Assembly: GCF_050947335.1 (NCBI RefSeq)
Contig: NW_027473686.1
Coordinates: 112,080 to 176,079 of the forward strand
Reading direction: 5' to 3'
DNA length: 64,000 nt
Origin: Megachile rotundata
Lineage: Eukaryota; Arthropoda; Insecta; Hymenoptera; Megachilidae
Below the pieces are notes generated by a model. The model did not search any database. It was not told the origin of the DNA and was given only the letters and a program-made list of their open reading frames with translations. This document shows positions 28,387 to 44,000 of the stretch, one piece after another; position 1 is the first letter of the stretch, and each line of letters begins with the position of its first letter. The position numbers and the translations under genes are program-made.

Positions 28387-29050
28387 TTATTAGCCATATT
28401 ATGCTTATATTATCGATAGAACGACAATTACTATACTTATTACGCTTATTATTATCAATCTAACTCATATTATTAGCCATATTATGGTTATATGATCGAT
28501 AGCACGACATTTACTATACTTATTACTCTTATTATTATCAACCTAACTCATATTATTAGCCATACTATGCTTATATTATCGATAGAACGACAATTACTAT
28601 ACTTATTACGCTTATTATTATCAATCTAACTCATATTATTAGCCATATTATCCTTATGTGATCGATAGAATGAGAATTACTATACTCACTACTCTTAGTA
28701 TTATCAATCTAACTCATATTATTAGCCATATTATGCTCATATGATCGTTAGAACGACAATTACTATACTTATTACACTCACTATTATCAATCTAACTCAT
28801 ATTATTAACCATATTATGCAGATATGATCGATAGCACGACATTTACTATATTTATTACGCTTATTATTATCAACCTAACTCATATTATTAGCCATATTAT
28901 GCTTATATGATCGATAGAACGACAATTACTATACTTATTACTCTTATTGTTATCAATCTAACTCATATTATTAGCCATATTATGCTTAAATGATCGATAG
29001 ACCGACAATTACTATACTTATTACTCTTATTATTATCAATCTAACTCATA

Positions 29051-29134
29051 TTATTAGCCATATTATGCTTATATGATCGATAGAACGACAATTACTATAC
29101 TTATTACTCTTATTATTATCAATCTTAACTCATA
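29051..29134 (+). repeat. Only 84-bp monomer in the window
   Basis: A canonical monomer with one extra T in CAATCTTAACTC (29120-29131). All monomer starts before it fit 1+83n and all after it fit 2+83n at every point I checked, through 63995. The matching monomer in block gamma copy 2, near 59595-59677, has normal length and instead carries ATTTTCAATC. The extra base therefore postdates the copying of block gamma, or is a sequencing or assembly error in a T run. Confidence 0.9.
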
Positions 29135-32100
29135 TTATTAACCATATTATGCTAATATGATCGATAGAACGACAATTACTATACTTATTACTCTTATTAT
29201 TATCAATCTAAGTCATATTATTAGCCATATTATGCTTATATGATCGATAGAACGACAATCACTATACTTATTACTCTTATTATTATCAATCTAACTCATG
29301 TTATTAACCATATTATGGTAATATGATCGATAGAACGACAATTACTATACTTATTACACTCACTATTATCAATCTAACTCATATTATTAAGCATATTATG
29401 CTTATATGATCGATAGAACGACAATTACTATACTTATTACTCTTATTATTATCTACCTAACTCATATTATTAGCCATATTATGCTTATATGATCGATAGG
29501 ACGACAATCACTATACATATTACTCTTATTATTATCAATCTAACTCATGTTATTAACCATATTATGCTAATATGATCGATAGAACGACAATTACTATACT
29601 TATTACTCTTATTATTATCTACCTAACTCATATTATTAGCCATATTATGCTTATATTATCGATAGAACGACAATTACTATACTTATTACGCTTATTATTA
29701 TCAATCTAACTCATATTATTAGCCATATTATGCTTATATGATCGATAGAACGAGAATTACTATACTCACTACTCTTAGTATTATCAATCTAACTCATATT
29801 ATTAGCCATATTATGCGTATATTATCGATAGAACGACAATTACTATACTTATTACTCTTATTATTATCAATCTAACTCATATTATTGACCATATTATGCA
29901 GATATGATCGATAGAACGACAATTACTATACTTATTACTCTTATTATTATCAATCTAAGTCATATTATTAGCCATATTATGCTTATATGATCGATAGAAC
30001 GACAATCACTATACTTATTACTCTTATTATTATCAATCTAACTCATGTTATTAACCATATTATGCTAATATGATCGATAGAACGACAATTACTATACTTA
30101 TTACTCTTATTGTTATCAATCTAACTCATATTATTAACCATATTATGCTAATATGATCGATAGAACGATAATTACTATACTTATTACACTCACTATTATC
30201 AATCTAACTCATATTATTAACCATATTATGCTTATATGATCGATAGAACGACAATTATTGTACTTATTACTCTTATCATTATCGATCTAACTAATATTAT
30301 TATCCATATTATGCTTATATTATCGATAGAACGACAATTACTATACTTATTACGCTTATTATTATCAATCTAACTCATATTATTAGCCATATTATCCTTA
30401 TATGATCGATAGAATGAGAATTACTATACTCACTACTCTTAGTATTATCAATCTAACTCATATTATTAGCCATATTATGCTTATATTATCGATAGAACTA
30501 CAATTACTATACTTATTACTGTTATTATTATCAATCTAACTCATATTATTAGCCATATTGTGCTTATATGATCGATAGAACGACAATTACTATACTTATT
30601 ACTCCTATTATTATAAATCTAACTCATATTATTAGCCATATTATGGTTATATGATCGATAGAACGACAATTACTATACTTATTACTCTTATTGTTATCAA
30701 TCTAACTCATATTATTAGCCATATTATGCTTAAATGATCGATAGCACGACATTTACTATACTTATTACTCTTATTATTATCAATCTAACTCATATTATTA
30801 GCCATATTATGCTTAAATGATCGATAGAACGACAATTACTATACTTATTTCTCTTATTATTATCTACCTAACTCATATTATTAGCCATATTATGCTTATA
30901 TTATCGATAGAACGACAATTACTATACTTATTACGCTTATTATTATCAATCTAACTCATATTATTAGCCATATTATCCTTATATGATCGATAGAATGAGA
31001 ATTACTATACTCACTACTCTTAGTATTATCAATCTAACTCATATTATTAGCCATATTATGCGTATATTATCGATAGAACGACAATTACTATACTTATTAC
31101 TCTTAGTATTATTAATCTAACTCATATTATTAGCCATATTATGCTTATATTATCGATAGAACGACAATTACTATACTTATTACTGTTATTATTACCAATC
31201 TAACTCATATTATTAGCCATATTATTCTTAAATGATCGATAGAACGACAATTACTATACTTATTACTCTTATTATTATCAATCTAACTCGTATTATTAGC
31301 CATATTATTCTTAAATGATCGATAGAACGACAATTACTATACTTATTACTCTTATTATTATGAATCTAACTCATATTATTAGACATATTATGCTTATATG
31401 ATCGATAGAACTACAATTACTATACTCATTACTCTTATCATTATCAATCCATCTCATATTATTACACATATTATGCTCATATGATCGTTAGAACGACAAT
31501 TACTATACTTATTACACTCACTATTATCAATCTAGCTTATATTATTAACCATATTATGCAGATATGATCGATAGCACGAAATTTACTATATTTATTACGC
31601 TTATTATTATCAACCTAACTCATATTATTAGCCATATTATGCTTATATGATCGATAGAACGACAATTACTATACTTATTACTCTTATCATTATCAATCTA
31701 ACTCATATTATTAGCCATATTATGCTTATATGATCGATAGAACGACAATTACTATACTTATTACTCTTATTATTATCAATCTAACTCATATTATTAACCA
31801 TATTATGCTTATATGATCGATAGAACGACAATTACTATACTCACTACTCTTATCATTATCAATCTAACTCATATTATTAGCCATATTATGCTTATATGAT
31901 CGATAGAACGACAATTACTATACTTATTACTCTTATTATTATCAATCTAACTCATATTATTAACCATATTATGCTAATATGATCGATAGAACGACAATTG
32001 CTATACTAATTACACTCACTATTATCAATCTAACTCATATTATTAGCCATATTATGCAGATATGATCGATAGCACGACAATTATTGTACTTATTACTCTT

Positions 32101-32645
32101 ATCATTATCGATCTAACTCATATTATTAGCCATATTATGCTTATATTATCGATAGAACGACAATTACTATACTTATTACGCTTATTATTATCAATCTAAC
32201 TCATATTATTAGCCATATTATGGTTATATGATCGATAGCACGACATTTACTATACTTATTACTCTTATTATTATCTACCTAACTCATATTATTAGCCATA
32301 TTATGCTTATATTATCGATAGAACGACAATTACTATACTTATTACGCTTATTATTATCAATCTAACTCATATTATTAGCCATATTATCCTTATGTGATCG
32401 ATAGAATGAGAATTACTATACTCACTACTCTTAGTATTATCAATCTAACTCATATTATTAGCCATATTATGCTCATATGATCGTTAGAACGACAATTACT
32501 ATACTTATTACACTCACTATTATCAATCTAACTCGTATTATTGACCATATTATGCAGATATGATCGATAGAACGACAATTACTATACTTATTACTCTTAT
32601 TATTATCAATCTAAGTCATATTATTAGCCATATTATGCTTATATG

Positions 32646-35600
32646 ATCGATAGAACGACAATCACTATACTTATTACTCTTATTATTATCAATCTAACTC
32701 ATGTTATTAACCATATTATGCTAATATGATCGATAGAACGACAATTACTATACTTATTACTCTTATTGTTATCAATCTAACTCATATTATTAACCATATT
32801 ATGCTAATATGATCGATAGAACGACAATTACTATACTTATTACACTCACTATAATCAATCTAACTCATATTATTAACCATATTATGCTTATATGATCGAT
32901 AGAACGACAATTATGGTACTTATTACTCTTATCATTATCGATCTATCTCATATTATTAGCCATATTATGCTTATATGATCGATAGAACGACAATTATTGT
33001 ACTTATTACTCTTATCATTATCGATCTAACTCATATTATTAGCCATATTATGCTTATATGATCGATAGAACGACAATTACTATACTTATTACTCTTATTA
33101 TTATGAATCTAACTCATATTATTAGACATATTATGCTTATATGATCGATAGAACTACAATTACTATACTCATTACTCTTATCACTATCAATCCATCTCAT
33201 ATTATTACACATATTATGCTCATATGATCGTTAGAACGACAATTACTATACTTATTACACTCACTATTATCAATCTAGCTCATATTATTAACCATATTAT
33301 GCAGATATGATCGATAGCACGAAATTTACTATATTTATTACGCTTATTATTATCAACCTAACTCATATTATTAGCCATATTATGCTTATATGATCGATAG
33401 AACGACAATTACTATACTTATTACTCTTATTGTTATCAATCTAACTCATATTATTAGCCATATTATGCTTAAATGATCGATAGAACGACAATTACTATAC
33501 TTATTACTCTTATTATTATCAATCTAACTCATAATATTAGCCATATTATGCTTATATGATCGATAGAACGACAATTACTATACTTATTACTCTTATTATT
33601 ATCAATCTAACTCATATTATTAACCATATTATGCTAATATGATCGATAGAACGACAATTGCTATACTAATTACACTCACTATTATCAATCTAACTCATAT
33701 TATTAGCCATATTATGCAGATATGATCGATAGCACGACATTTACTATACTTATTACTCGTATTATTATCAAGCTAACTCGTATTATTAGCCATATTATGC
33801 TTATATGATCGATAGAACGACAATTACTATACTTATTACTCTTAATGTTATCAATCTAACTCATATTATTAGCCATATTATGCTTATATGATCGATAGAA
33901 CGACAATTACTATACTTATTACTCTTATTATTATCAATCTAACTCATATTATTAACCATATTATGCTAATATGATCGATAGAACGACAATTGCTATACTA
34001 ATTACACTCACTATTATCAATCTAACTCATATTATTAGCCATATTATGCAGATATGATCGATAGCACGACATTTACTATACTTATTACTCGTATTATTAT
34101 CAAGCTAACTCGTATTATTAGCCATATTATGCTTATATGATCGATAGAACGACAATTACTATACTTATTACTCTTATTATTATCAATCTAACTCATATTA
34201 TTAGCCATATTATGCTTATATGATCGATAGAACGACAATTACTATACTCACTACTCTTATTATTATCAATCTAACTCATATTATTAACCATATTATGCTA
34301 ATATGATCGATAGAACGACAATTGCTATACTAATTACACTCACTATTATCAATCTAACTCATATTATTAGCCATATTATGCAGATATGATCGATAGCACG
34401 ACATTTACTATACTTATTACTCGTATTATTATCAAGCTAACTCGTATTATTAGCCATATTATGCTTATATGATCGATAGAACGACAATTACTATACTTAT
34501 TACTCTTAATGTTATCAATCTAACTCATATTATTAGCCATATTATGCTTATATGATCGATAGAACGACAATTACTATACTTATTACTCTTATTATTATCA
34601 ATCTAACTCATATTATTAGCCATATTATGCTTATATGATCGATAGAACGACAATTACTATACTTATTACTCTTATTATTATCAATCTAACTTATATTATT
34701 AGCCATATTATGCTTAAATGATCGATAGAACGACAATTACTATACTTATTACACTTATTATTATCAATCTAACTCATATTATTAACCATATTATGCTAAT
34801 ATGATCGATAGAACGACAATTGCTATACTAATTACACTCACTATTATCAATCTAACTCATATTATTAGCCATATTATGCAGATATGATCGATAGCACGAC
34901 ATTTACTATACTTATTACTCGTATTATTATCAAGCTAACTCGTATTATTAGCCATATTATGCTTATATGATCGATAGAACGACAATTACTATACTTATTA
35001 CTCTTAATGTTATCAATCTAACTCATATTATTAGCCATATTATGCTTATATGATCGATAGAACGACAATTACTATACTTATTACTCTTATTATTATCAAT
35101 CTAACTCATATTATTAACCATATTATGCTAATATGATCGATAGAACGACAATTGCTATACTAATTACACTCACTATTATCAATCTAACTCATATTATTAG
35201 CCATATTATGCAGTTATGATCGATAGCACGACATTTACTATACTTATTACTCGTATTATTATCAAGCCAACTCGTATTATTAGCCATATTATGCTTATAT
35301 GATCGATAGAACGACAATTACTATACTTATTACTCTTATTATTATCAATCTAACTCATATTATTAGCCATATTATGCTTATATGATCGATAGAACGACAA
35401 TTACTATACTCACTACTCTTATTATTATCAATCTAACTCATATTATTAACCATATTATGCTAATATGATCGATAGAACGACAATTGCTATACTAATTACA
35501 CTCACTATTATCAATCTAACTCATATTATTAGCCATATTATGCAGATATGATCGATAGCACGACATTTACTATACTTATTACTAGTATTATTATCAAGCT

Positions 35601-38600
35601 AACTCGTATTATTAGCCATATTATGCTTATATGATCGATAGAACGACAATTACTATACTTATTACTCTTAATGTTATCAATCTAACTCATATTATTAGCC
35701 ATATTATGCTTATATGATCGATAGAACGACAATTACTATACTTATTACTCTTATTATTATCAATCTAACTCATATTATTAGCCATATTATGCTTATATGA
35801 TCGATAGAACGAAAATTACTATACTTATTACTCTTATTATTATCAATCTAACTCATATTATTAGCCATATTATGCTTAAATGATCGATAGAACGACAATT
35901 ACTATACTTATTACACTTATTATTATCAATCTAACTCATATTATTAACCATATGATGCTAATATGATCGATAGAACGACAATTGCTATACTAATTACACT
36001 CACTATTATCAATCTAACTCATATTATTAACCATATTATGCAGATATGATCGATAGCACGACATTTACTATACTTATTACTCGTATTATTATCAAGCTAA
36101 CTCGTATTATTAACCATATTATGCTTAAATGATCGATAGAACGACAATTACTATACTTATTTCTCTTATTATTATCTACCTAACTCATATTATTAGCCAT
36201 ATTATGCTTATATTATCGATAGAACGACAATTACTATACTTATTACGCTTATTATTATCAATCTAACTCATATTATTAGCCATATTATCCTTATATGATC
36301 GATAGAATGAGAATTGCTATACTCACTACTCTTAGTATTATCAATCTAACTCATATTATTAGCCATATTATGCTCATATGATCGTTAGAACGACAATTAC
36401 TATACTTATTACACTCACTATTATCAATCTAACTCATATTATTAGCCATATTATGGTTATATGATCGATAGCACGACATTTACTATACTTATTACTCTTA
36501 TTATTATCAATCTAACTCATATTATTAGCCATATTATGCTTAAATGATCGATAGAACGACAATTACTATACTTATTTCTCTTATTATTATCTACCTAACT
36601 CATATTATTAGCCATATTATGCTTATATTATCGATAGAACGACAATTACTATACTTATTACACTTATTATTATCAATCTAACTCATATTATTAGCCATAT
36701 TATCCTTATATGATCGATAGAATGAGAATTGCTATACTCACTACTCTTAGTATTATCAATCTAACTCATATTATTAGCCATATTATGCTCATATGATCGT
36801 TAGAACGACAATTACTATACTTATTACACTCACTATTATCAATCTAACTCATATTATTAGCCATATTATGCGTATATTATCGATAGAACGACAATTACTA
36901 TACTTATTGCTCTTATTATTATCAATCTAACTCATATTATTGACCATATTATGCAGATATGATCGATAGAACGACAATTACTATACTTATTACTCTTATT
37001 ATTATCAATCTAAGTCATATTATTAGCCATATTATGCTTATATCATCGATAGAACGACAATCACTATACTTATTACTCTTATTATTATCAATCTAACTCA
37101 TGTTATTAACCATATTATGCTAATATGATCGATAGAACGACAATTACTATACTTATTACACTCACTATTATCAATCTAACTCATATTATTAACCATATTA
37201 TGCTTATATGATCGATAGAACGACAATTATTGTACTTATTACTCTTATCATTATCGATCTAACTCATATTATTAGCCACATTATGCTTATATTATCGATA
37301 GAACGACAATTACTATACTTATTACGCTTATTATTATCAATCTAACTCATATTATTAGCCATATTTTGGTTATATGATCGATAGCACGACATTTACTATA
37401 CTTATTACTCTTATTATTATCAATCTAACTCATATTATTAGCCATATTATGCTTAAATGATCGATAGAACGACAATTACTATACTTATTTCTCTTATTAT
37501 TATCTACCTAACTCATATTATTAGCCATATTATGCTTATATTATCGATAGAACGACAATTACTATACTTAATACGCTTATTATTATCAATCTAACTCATA
37601 TTATTAGCCATATTATGCTTATATGATCGATAGAACGACAATTACTATACTTATTACTCTTATTATTATCAATCTAACTCATATTATTAACCATATTATG
37701 CTAATATGATCGAAAAAACGACAATTGCTATACTAATTACACTCACTATTATCAATCTAACTCATATTATTAACCATATTATGCAGATATGATCGATAGC
37801 ACGACATTTACTATACTTATTACTCGTATTATTATCAAGCTAACTCGTATTATTAGCCATATTATGCTTATATGATCGATAGAACGACAATTACTATACT
37901 TATTACTCTTAATGTTATCAATCTAACTCATATTATTAACCATATTATGCTAATATGATCGATAGAACGACAATTACTATACTTATTACACTCACTATTA
38001 TCAATCTAACTCATATTATTAGCCATATTATGCTTAAATGATCGATAGAACGACAATTACTATACTTATTACTCTTATTATTATCTACCTAACTCATATT
38101 ATTAGCCATATTATGCTTATATTATCGATAGAACGACAAATACTATACTTATTACGCTTATTATTATCAATCTAACTCATATTATTAGCCATATTATGCT
38201 TATATGATCGATAGAACGAGAATTACTATACTCACTACTCTTAGTATTATCAATCTAACTCACATTATTAGCCATATTATGCGTATATTATCGATAGAAC
38301 GACAATTACTGTACTCATTACTCTTATTATTATCAATCTAACTCATATTATTAGCCATATTATGCTTATATGATCGAGAGAACGACAATTACTATACTCA
38401 CTACTCTTATTATTATCAATCTAACTCATATTATTAGCCATATTATGCTTATATGATCGATAGAACGACAATTACTATACTTATTACTCTTATTATTATC
38501 AATCTAACTCATATTATTAACCATATTATGCTAATATGATCGATAGAACGACAATTACTATACTTATTACAGTCACTATTATCAACCTAACTCATATTAT

Positions 38601-40945
38601 TAGCCATATTATGCTTAAATGATCGATAGAACGACAATTACTATACTTATTACTCTTATTATTATCTACCTAACTCATATTATTAGCCATATTCTGCTTA
38701 TATTATCGATAGAACGACAATTACTATACTTATTACGCTTATTATTATCAATCTAACTCATATTATTAGCCATATTATGCTTATATGATCGATAGAACGA
38801 CAATTACTATACTTATTACTCTTATTACTATCAATCTAACTCATATTATTAGCCATATTATGCTTATATGATCGATAGGACGACAATCACTATACATATT
38901 ACTCTTATTATTATCAATCTAACTCATATTATTAGACATATTATGCTTAAATGATCGATAGAACGACAATTACTATACTTATTACTCTTATTTTTATCTA
39001 CCTAACTCATATTATTAGCCATATTATGCTTATATTATCGATAGAACGACAATTACTATACTTATTACGCTTAGTATTATCAATCTAACTCATATTATTA
39101 GCCACATTATGCTTATATGATCGATAGAACGAGAATTACTATACTCACTACTCTTAGTATTATCAATCTAACTCATATTATTAGCCATATTATGCTTATA
39201 TTATCGATAGAACGACAATTACTATACTTATTACTGCTATTATTATCAATCTAACTCATATTATTAGCCATATTGTGCTTATATGATCGATAGAACGACA
39301 ATTACTGTACTCATTACTCTTATTATTATCAATCTAGCTCATATTATTAGCCATATTATGCTTATGTGATCGATAGAACGACAATTACTATACTTATTAC
39401 TCTTATTTTTATCTACCTAACTCATATTATTAGCCATATTATGCTTATATTACCGATAGAACGACAATTACTATACTTATTACGCTTATTATTATCAATC
39501 TAACTCATATTATTAGCCATATTATGCTTATATGATCGATAGAACGAGAATTACTATACTCACTACTCTTAGTATTATCAATCTAACTCATATTATTAGC
39601 CATATTATGCTTATATTATCGATAGAACGACAATTACTATACTCATTACTGTTATTATTATCAATCTAACTGATATTATTAGCCATATTGTGCTTATATG
39701 ATCGATAGAACGACAATTACTGTACTCATTACTCTTATTATTATCAATCTAGCTCATATTATTAGGCATATTATGCTTATATGATCGATAGAACGACAAT
39801 TACTATACTTATTACTCTTATTGTTATCAATCTAACTCATATTATTAGCCATATTATGCTTAAATGATCGATAGACCGACAATTACTATACTTATTACTC
39901 TTATTATTATCAATCTAACTCATATTATTAGCCATATTATGCTTATATGATCGATAGAACGACAATTACTATACTCACTACTCTTATTATTATCAATCTA
40001 ACTCATATTATTAGCCATATTATGCTTATATGATCGATAGAACGACAATTACTATACTTATTACACTCACTATTATCAATCTAACTCATATTATTAACCA
40101 TATTATGCAGATATGATCGATAGCACGACATTTACTATACTTATTACTCGTAATATTATCAACCTAACTCATATTATTAGCCATATTATGCTTATACGAT
40201 CGATAGAAAGACAATCACTATACTTATTACTCTTATTATTATCTACCTAACTCATATTATTAGCCATATTATGCTTATATGATCGATAGAACGACAATTA
40301 CTATACTCACTACTCTTATTATTATCAATCTAACTCATATTATTAGCCATATTATGCTTATATGATCGATAGAACGACAATTACTATACTTATTACGCTT
40401 ATTATTATCAATCTAACTCATATTATTAGCCATATTATGCTTATATGATCGATAGAACGAGAATTACTATACTCACTACTCTTAGTATTATCAATCTAAC
40501 TCATATTATTAGCCATATTATGCTTATATTATCGATAGAACGACAATTACTATACTTATTACTGTTATTATTATCAATCTAACTCATATTATTAGCCATA
40601 TTGTGCTTATATGATCGATAGAACGACAATTACTGTACTCATTACTCTTATTATTATCAATCTAACTCATATTATTAGCCATATTATGCTTAAATGATCG
40701 ATTGAACGACAATTACTATACTTATTACTCTTATTATTATCTACCTAACTCATATTATTAGCCATATTATCCTTATATGATCGATAGAACGAGAATTACT
40801 ATACTTATTACGCTTATTATTATCAATCTAACTCATATTATTAGCCATATTATGCTTATATGATCGATAGAACGAGAATTACTATACTCACTACTCTTAG
40901 TATTATCAATCTAACTCATATTATTAGCCATATTATGCTTATATT
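32646..40945 (+). repeat. Block delta, copy 1 (100 monomers)
   Basis: An 8300-bp block followed immediately by a second copy. Offsets between markers are 8300 bp at the left (ATTATGGTAC at 32910 and 41210), 8383 bp at the CAGTTATG variant (35211 and 43594), and 8632 bp at the right (CGAAAAAACG at 37711 and 46343; CTTATACG at 40191 and 48823). It contains the M-L cassette, several H-G zones, a pentamer pair, a class L run and an alpha-like segment from about 37850. Confidence 0.87.
38929..39011 (+). other. Chimeric monomer marking a one-monomer deletion in alpha-like segment
   Basis: Starts TTATTAGACAT, the left end of the monomer at 1079, and continues CTTAAATG with TTTTTATCTACC, the class C monomer at 1162. 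Block alpha copies at 1079 and 6972 still have the two separate monomers. The same fusion is present near 47561 in delta copy 2, so it is older than the delta duplication. Confidence 0.8.
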
Positions 40946-41003
40946 ATCGATAGAACGACAATCACTATACTTATTACTCTTATTATTATCAATCTAACTC
41001 ATG
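40921..41003 (+). other. Chimeric monomer at block delta duplication junction
   Basis: Left part is class D (TTATATTATCG, position 25 T). Right part carries CAATCAC (position 43 C), matching the monomer at 32621. The equivalent monomer at the outer right edge (49553) has the class D left part with ATTACAGTT. The exchange is confined to about 17 bp at 40946-40962, which includes ATCGATAG. Confidence 0.83.
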
Positions 41004-44000
41004 TTATTAACCATATTATGCTAATATGATCGATAGAACGACAATTACTATACTTATTACTCTTATTGTTATCAATCTAACTCATATTATTAACCATATT
41101 ATGCTAATATGATCGATAGAACGACAATTACTATACTTATTACACTCACTATTATCAATCTAACTCATATTATTAACCATATTATGCTTATATGATCGAT
41201 AGAACGACAATTATGGTACTTATTACTCTTATCATTATCGATCTATCTCATATTATTAGCCATATTATGCTTATATGATCGATAGAACGACAATTATTGT
41301 ACTTATTACTCTTATCATTATCGATCTAACTCATATTATTAGCCATATTATGCTTATATGATCGATAGAACGACAATTACTATACTTATTACTCTTATTA
41401 TTATGAATCTAACTCATATTATTAGACATATTATGCTTATATGATCGATAGAACTACAATTACTATACTCATTACTCTTATCACTATCAATCCATCTCAT
41501 ATTATTACACATATTATGCTCATATGATCGTTAGAACGACAATTACTATACTTATTACACTCACTATTATCAATCTAGCTCATATTATTAACCATATTAT
41601 GCAGATATGATCGATAGCACGAAATTTACTATATTTATTACGCTTATTATTATCAACCTAACTCATATTATTAGCCATATTATGCTTATATGATCGATAG
41701 AACGACAATTACTATACTTATTACTCTTATTGTTATCAATCTAACTCATATTATTAGCCATATTATGCTTAAATGATCGATAGAACGACAATTACTATAC
41801 TTATTACTCTTATTATTATCAATCTAACTCATAATATTAGCCATATTATGCTTATATGATCGATAGAACGACAATTACTATACTCACTACTCTTATCATT
41901 ATGAATCTAACTCATATTATTAGCCATATTATGCTTATATGATCGATAGAACGACAATTACTATACTTATTACTCTTATTATTATCAATCTAACTCATAT
42001 TATTAACCATATTATGCTAATATGATCGATAGAACGACAATTGCTATACTAATTACACTCACTATTATCAATCTAACTCATATTTTTAGCCATATTATGC
42101 AGATATGATCGATAGCACGACATTTACTATACTTATTACTCGTATTATTATCAAGCTAACTCGTATTATTAGCCATATTATGCTTATATGATCGATAGAA
42201 CGACAATTACTATACTTATTACTCTTAATGTTATCAATCTAACTCATATTATTAGCCATATTATGCTTATATGATCGATAGAACGACAATTACTATACTT
42301 ATTACTCTTATTATTATCAATCTAACTCATATTATTAACCATATTATGCTAATATGATCGATAGAACGACAATTGCTATACTAATTACACTCACTATTAT
42401 CAATCTAACTCATATTATTAGCCATATTATGCAGATATGATCGATAGCACGACATTTACTATACTTATTACTCGTATTATTATCAAGCTAACTCGTATTA
42501 TTAGCCATATTATGCTTATATGATCGATAGAACGACAATTACTATACTTATTACTCTTATTATTATCAATCTAACTCATATTATTAGCCATATTATGCTT
42601 ATATGATCGATAGAACGACAATTACTATACTCACTACTCTTATTATTATCAATCTAACTCATATTATTAACCATATTATGCTAATATGATCGATAGAACG
42701 ACAATTGCTATACTAATTACACTCACTATTATCAATCTAACTCATATTATTAGCCATATTATGCAGATATGATCGATAGCACGACATTTACTATACTTAT
42801 TACTCGTATTATTATCAAGCTAACTCGTATTATTAGCCATATTATGCTTATATGATCGATAGAACGACAATTACTATACTTATTACACTTAATGTTATCA
42901 ATCTAACTCATATTATTAGCCATATTATGCTTATATGATCGATAGAACGACAATTACTATACTTATTACTCTTATTATTATCAATCTAACTCATATTATT
43001 AGCCATATTATGCTTATATGATCGATAGAACGACAATTACTATACTTATTACTCTTATTATTATCAATCTAACTAATATTATTAGCCATATTATGCTTAA
43101 ATGATCGATAGAACGACAATTACTATACTTATTACACTTATTATTATCAATCTAACTCATATTATTAACCATATTATGCTAATATGATCGATAGAACGAC
43201 AATTGCTATACTAATTACACTCACTATTATCAATCTAACTCATATTATTAGCCATATTATGCAGATATGATCGATAGCACGACATTTACTATACTTATTA
43301 CTCGTATTATTATCAAGCTAACTCGTATTATTAGCCATATTATGCTTATATGATCGATAGAACGACAATTACTATACTTATTACTCTTAATGTTATCAAT
43401 CTAACTCATATTATTAGCCATATTATGCTTATATGATCGATAGAACGACAATTACTATACTTATTACTCTTATTATTATCAATCTAACTCATATTATTAA
43501 CCATATTATGCTAATATGATCGATAGAACGACAATTGCTATACTAATTACACTCACTATTATCAATCTAACTCATATTATTAGCCATATTATGCAGTTAT
43601 GATCGATAGCACGACATTTACTATACTTATTACTCGTATTATTATCAAGCTAACTCGTATTATTAGCCATATTATGCTTATATGATCGATAGAACGACAA
43701 TTACTATACTTATTACTCTTATTATTATCAATCTAACTCATATTATTAGCCATATTATGCTTATATGATCGATAGAACGACAATTACTATACTCACTACT
43801 CTTATTATTATCAATCTAACTCATATTATTAACCATATTATGCTAATATGATCGATAGAACGACAATTGCTATACTAATTACACTCACTATTATCAATCT
43901 AACTCATATTATTAGCCATATTATGCAGATATGATCGATAGCACGACATTTACTATACTTATTACTCGTATTATTATCAAGCTAACTCGTATTATTAGCC

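Larger units (their letters stand above)
25750..31530 (+). repeat. Block gamma, copy 1
   Basis: Recurs at 56295-62240, more than 30 kb away, in the same order. Unusual shared variants are ACTACACTTATT (26435 and 56980), ATTATATTAATATG (26821 and 57366), TGTCCTTATATG (26908 and 57453), ATTATAAATC (26956 and 57501) and TTATGTGATCG (28653 and 59198). The offset is 30545 bp at the left. It becomes 30544 after the extra T near 29125 and 30710 after about 29600, because this copy lacks two monomers present in copy 2. The private 84-bp monomer lies inside this copy. Confidence 0.86.
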
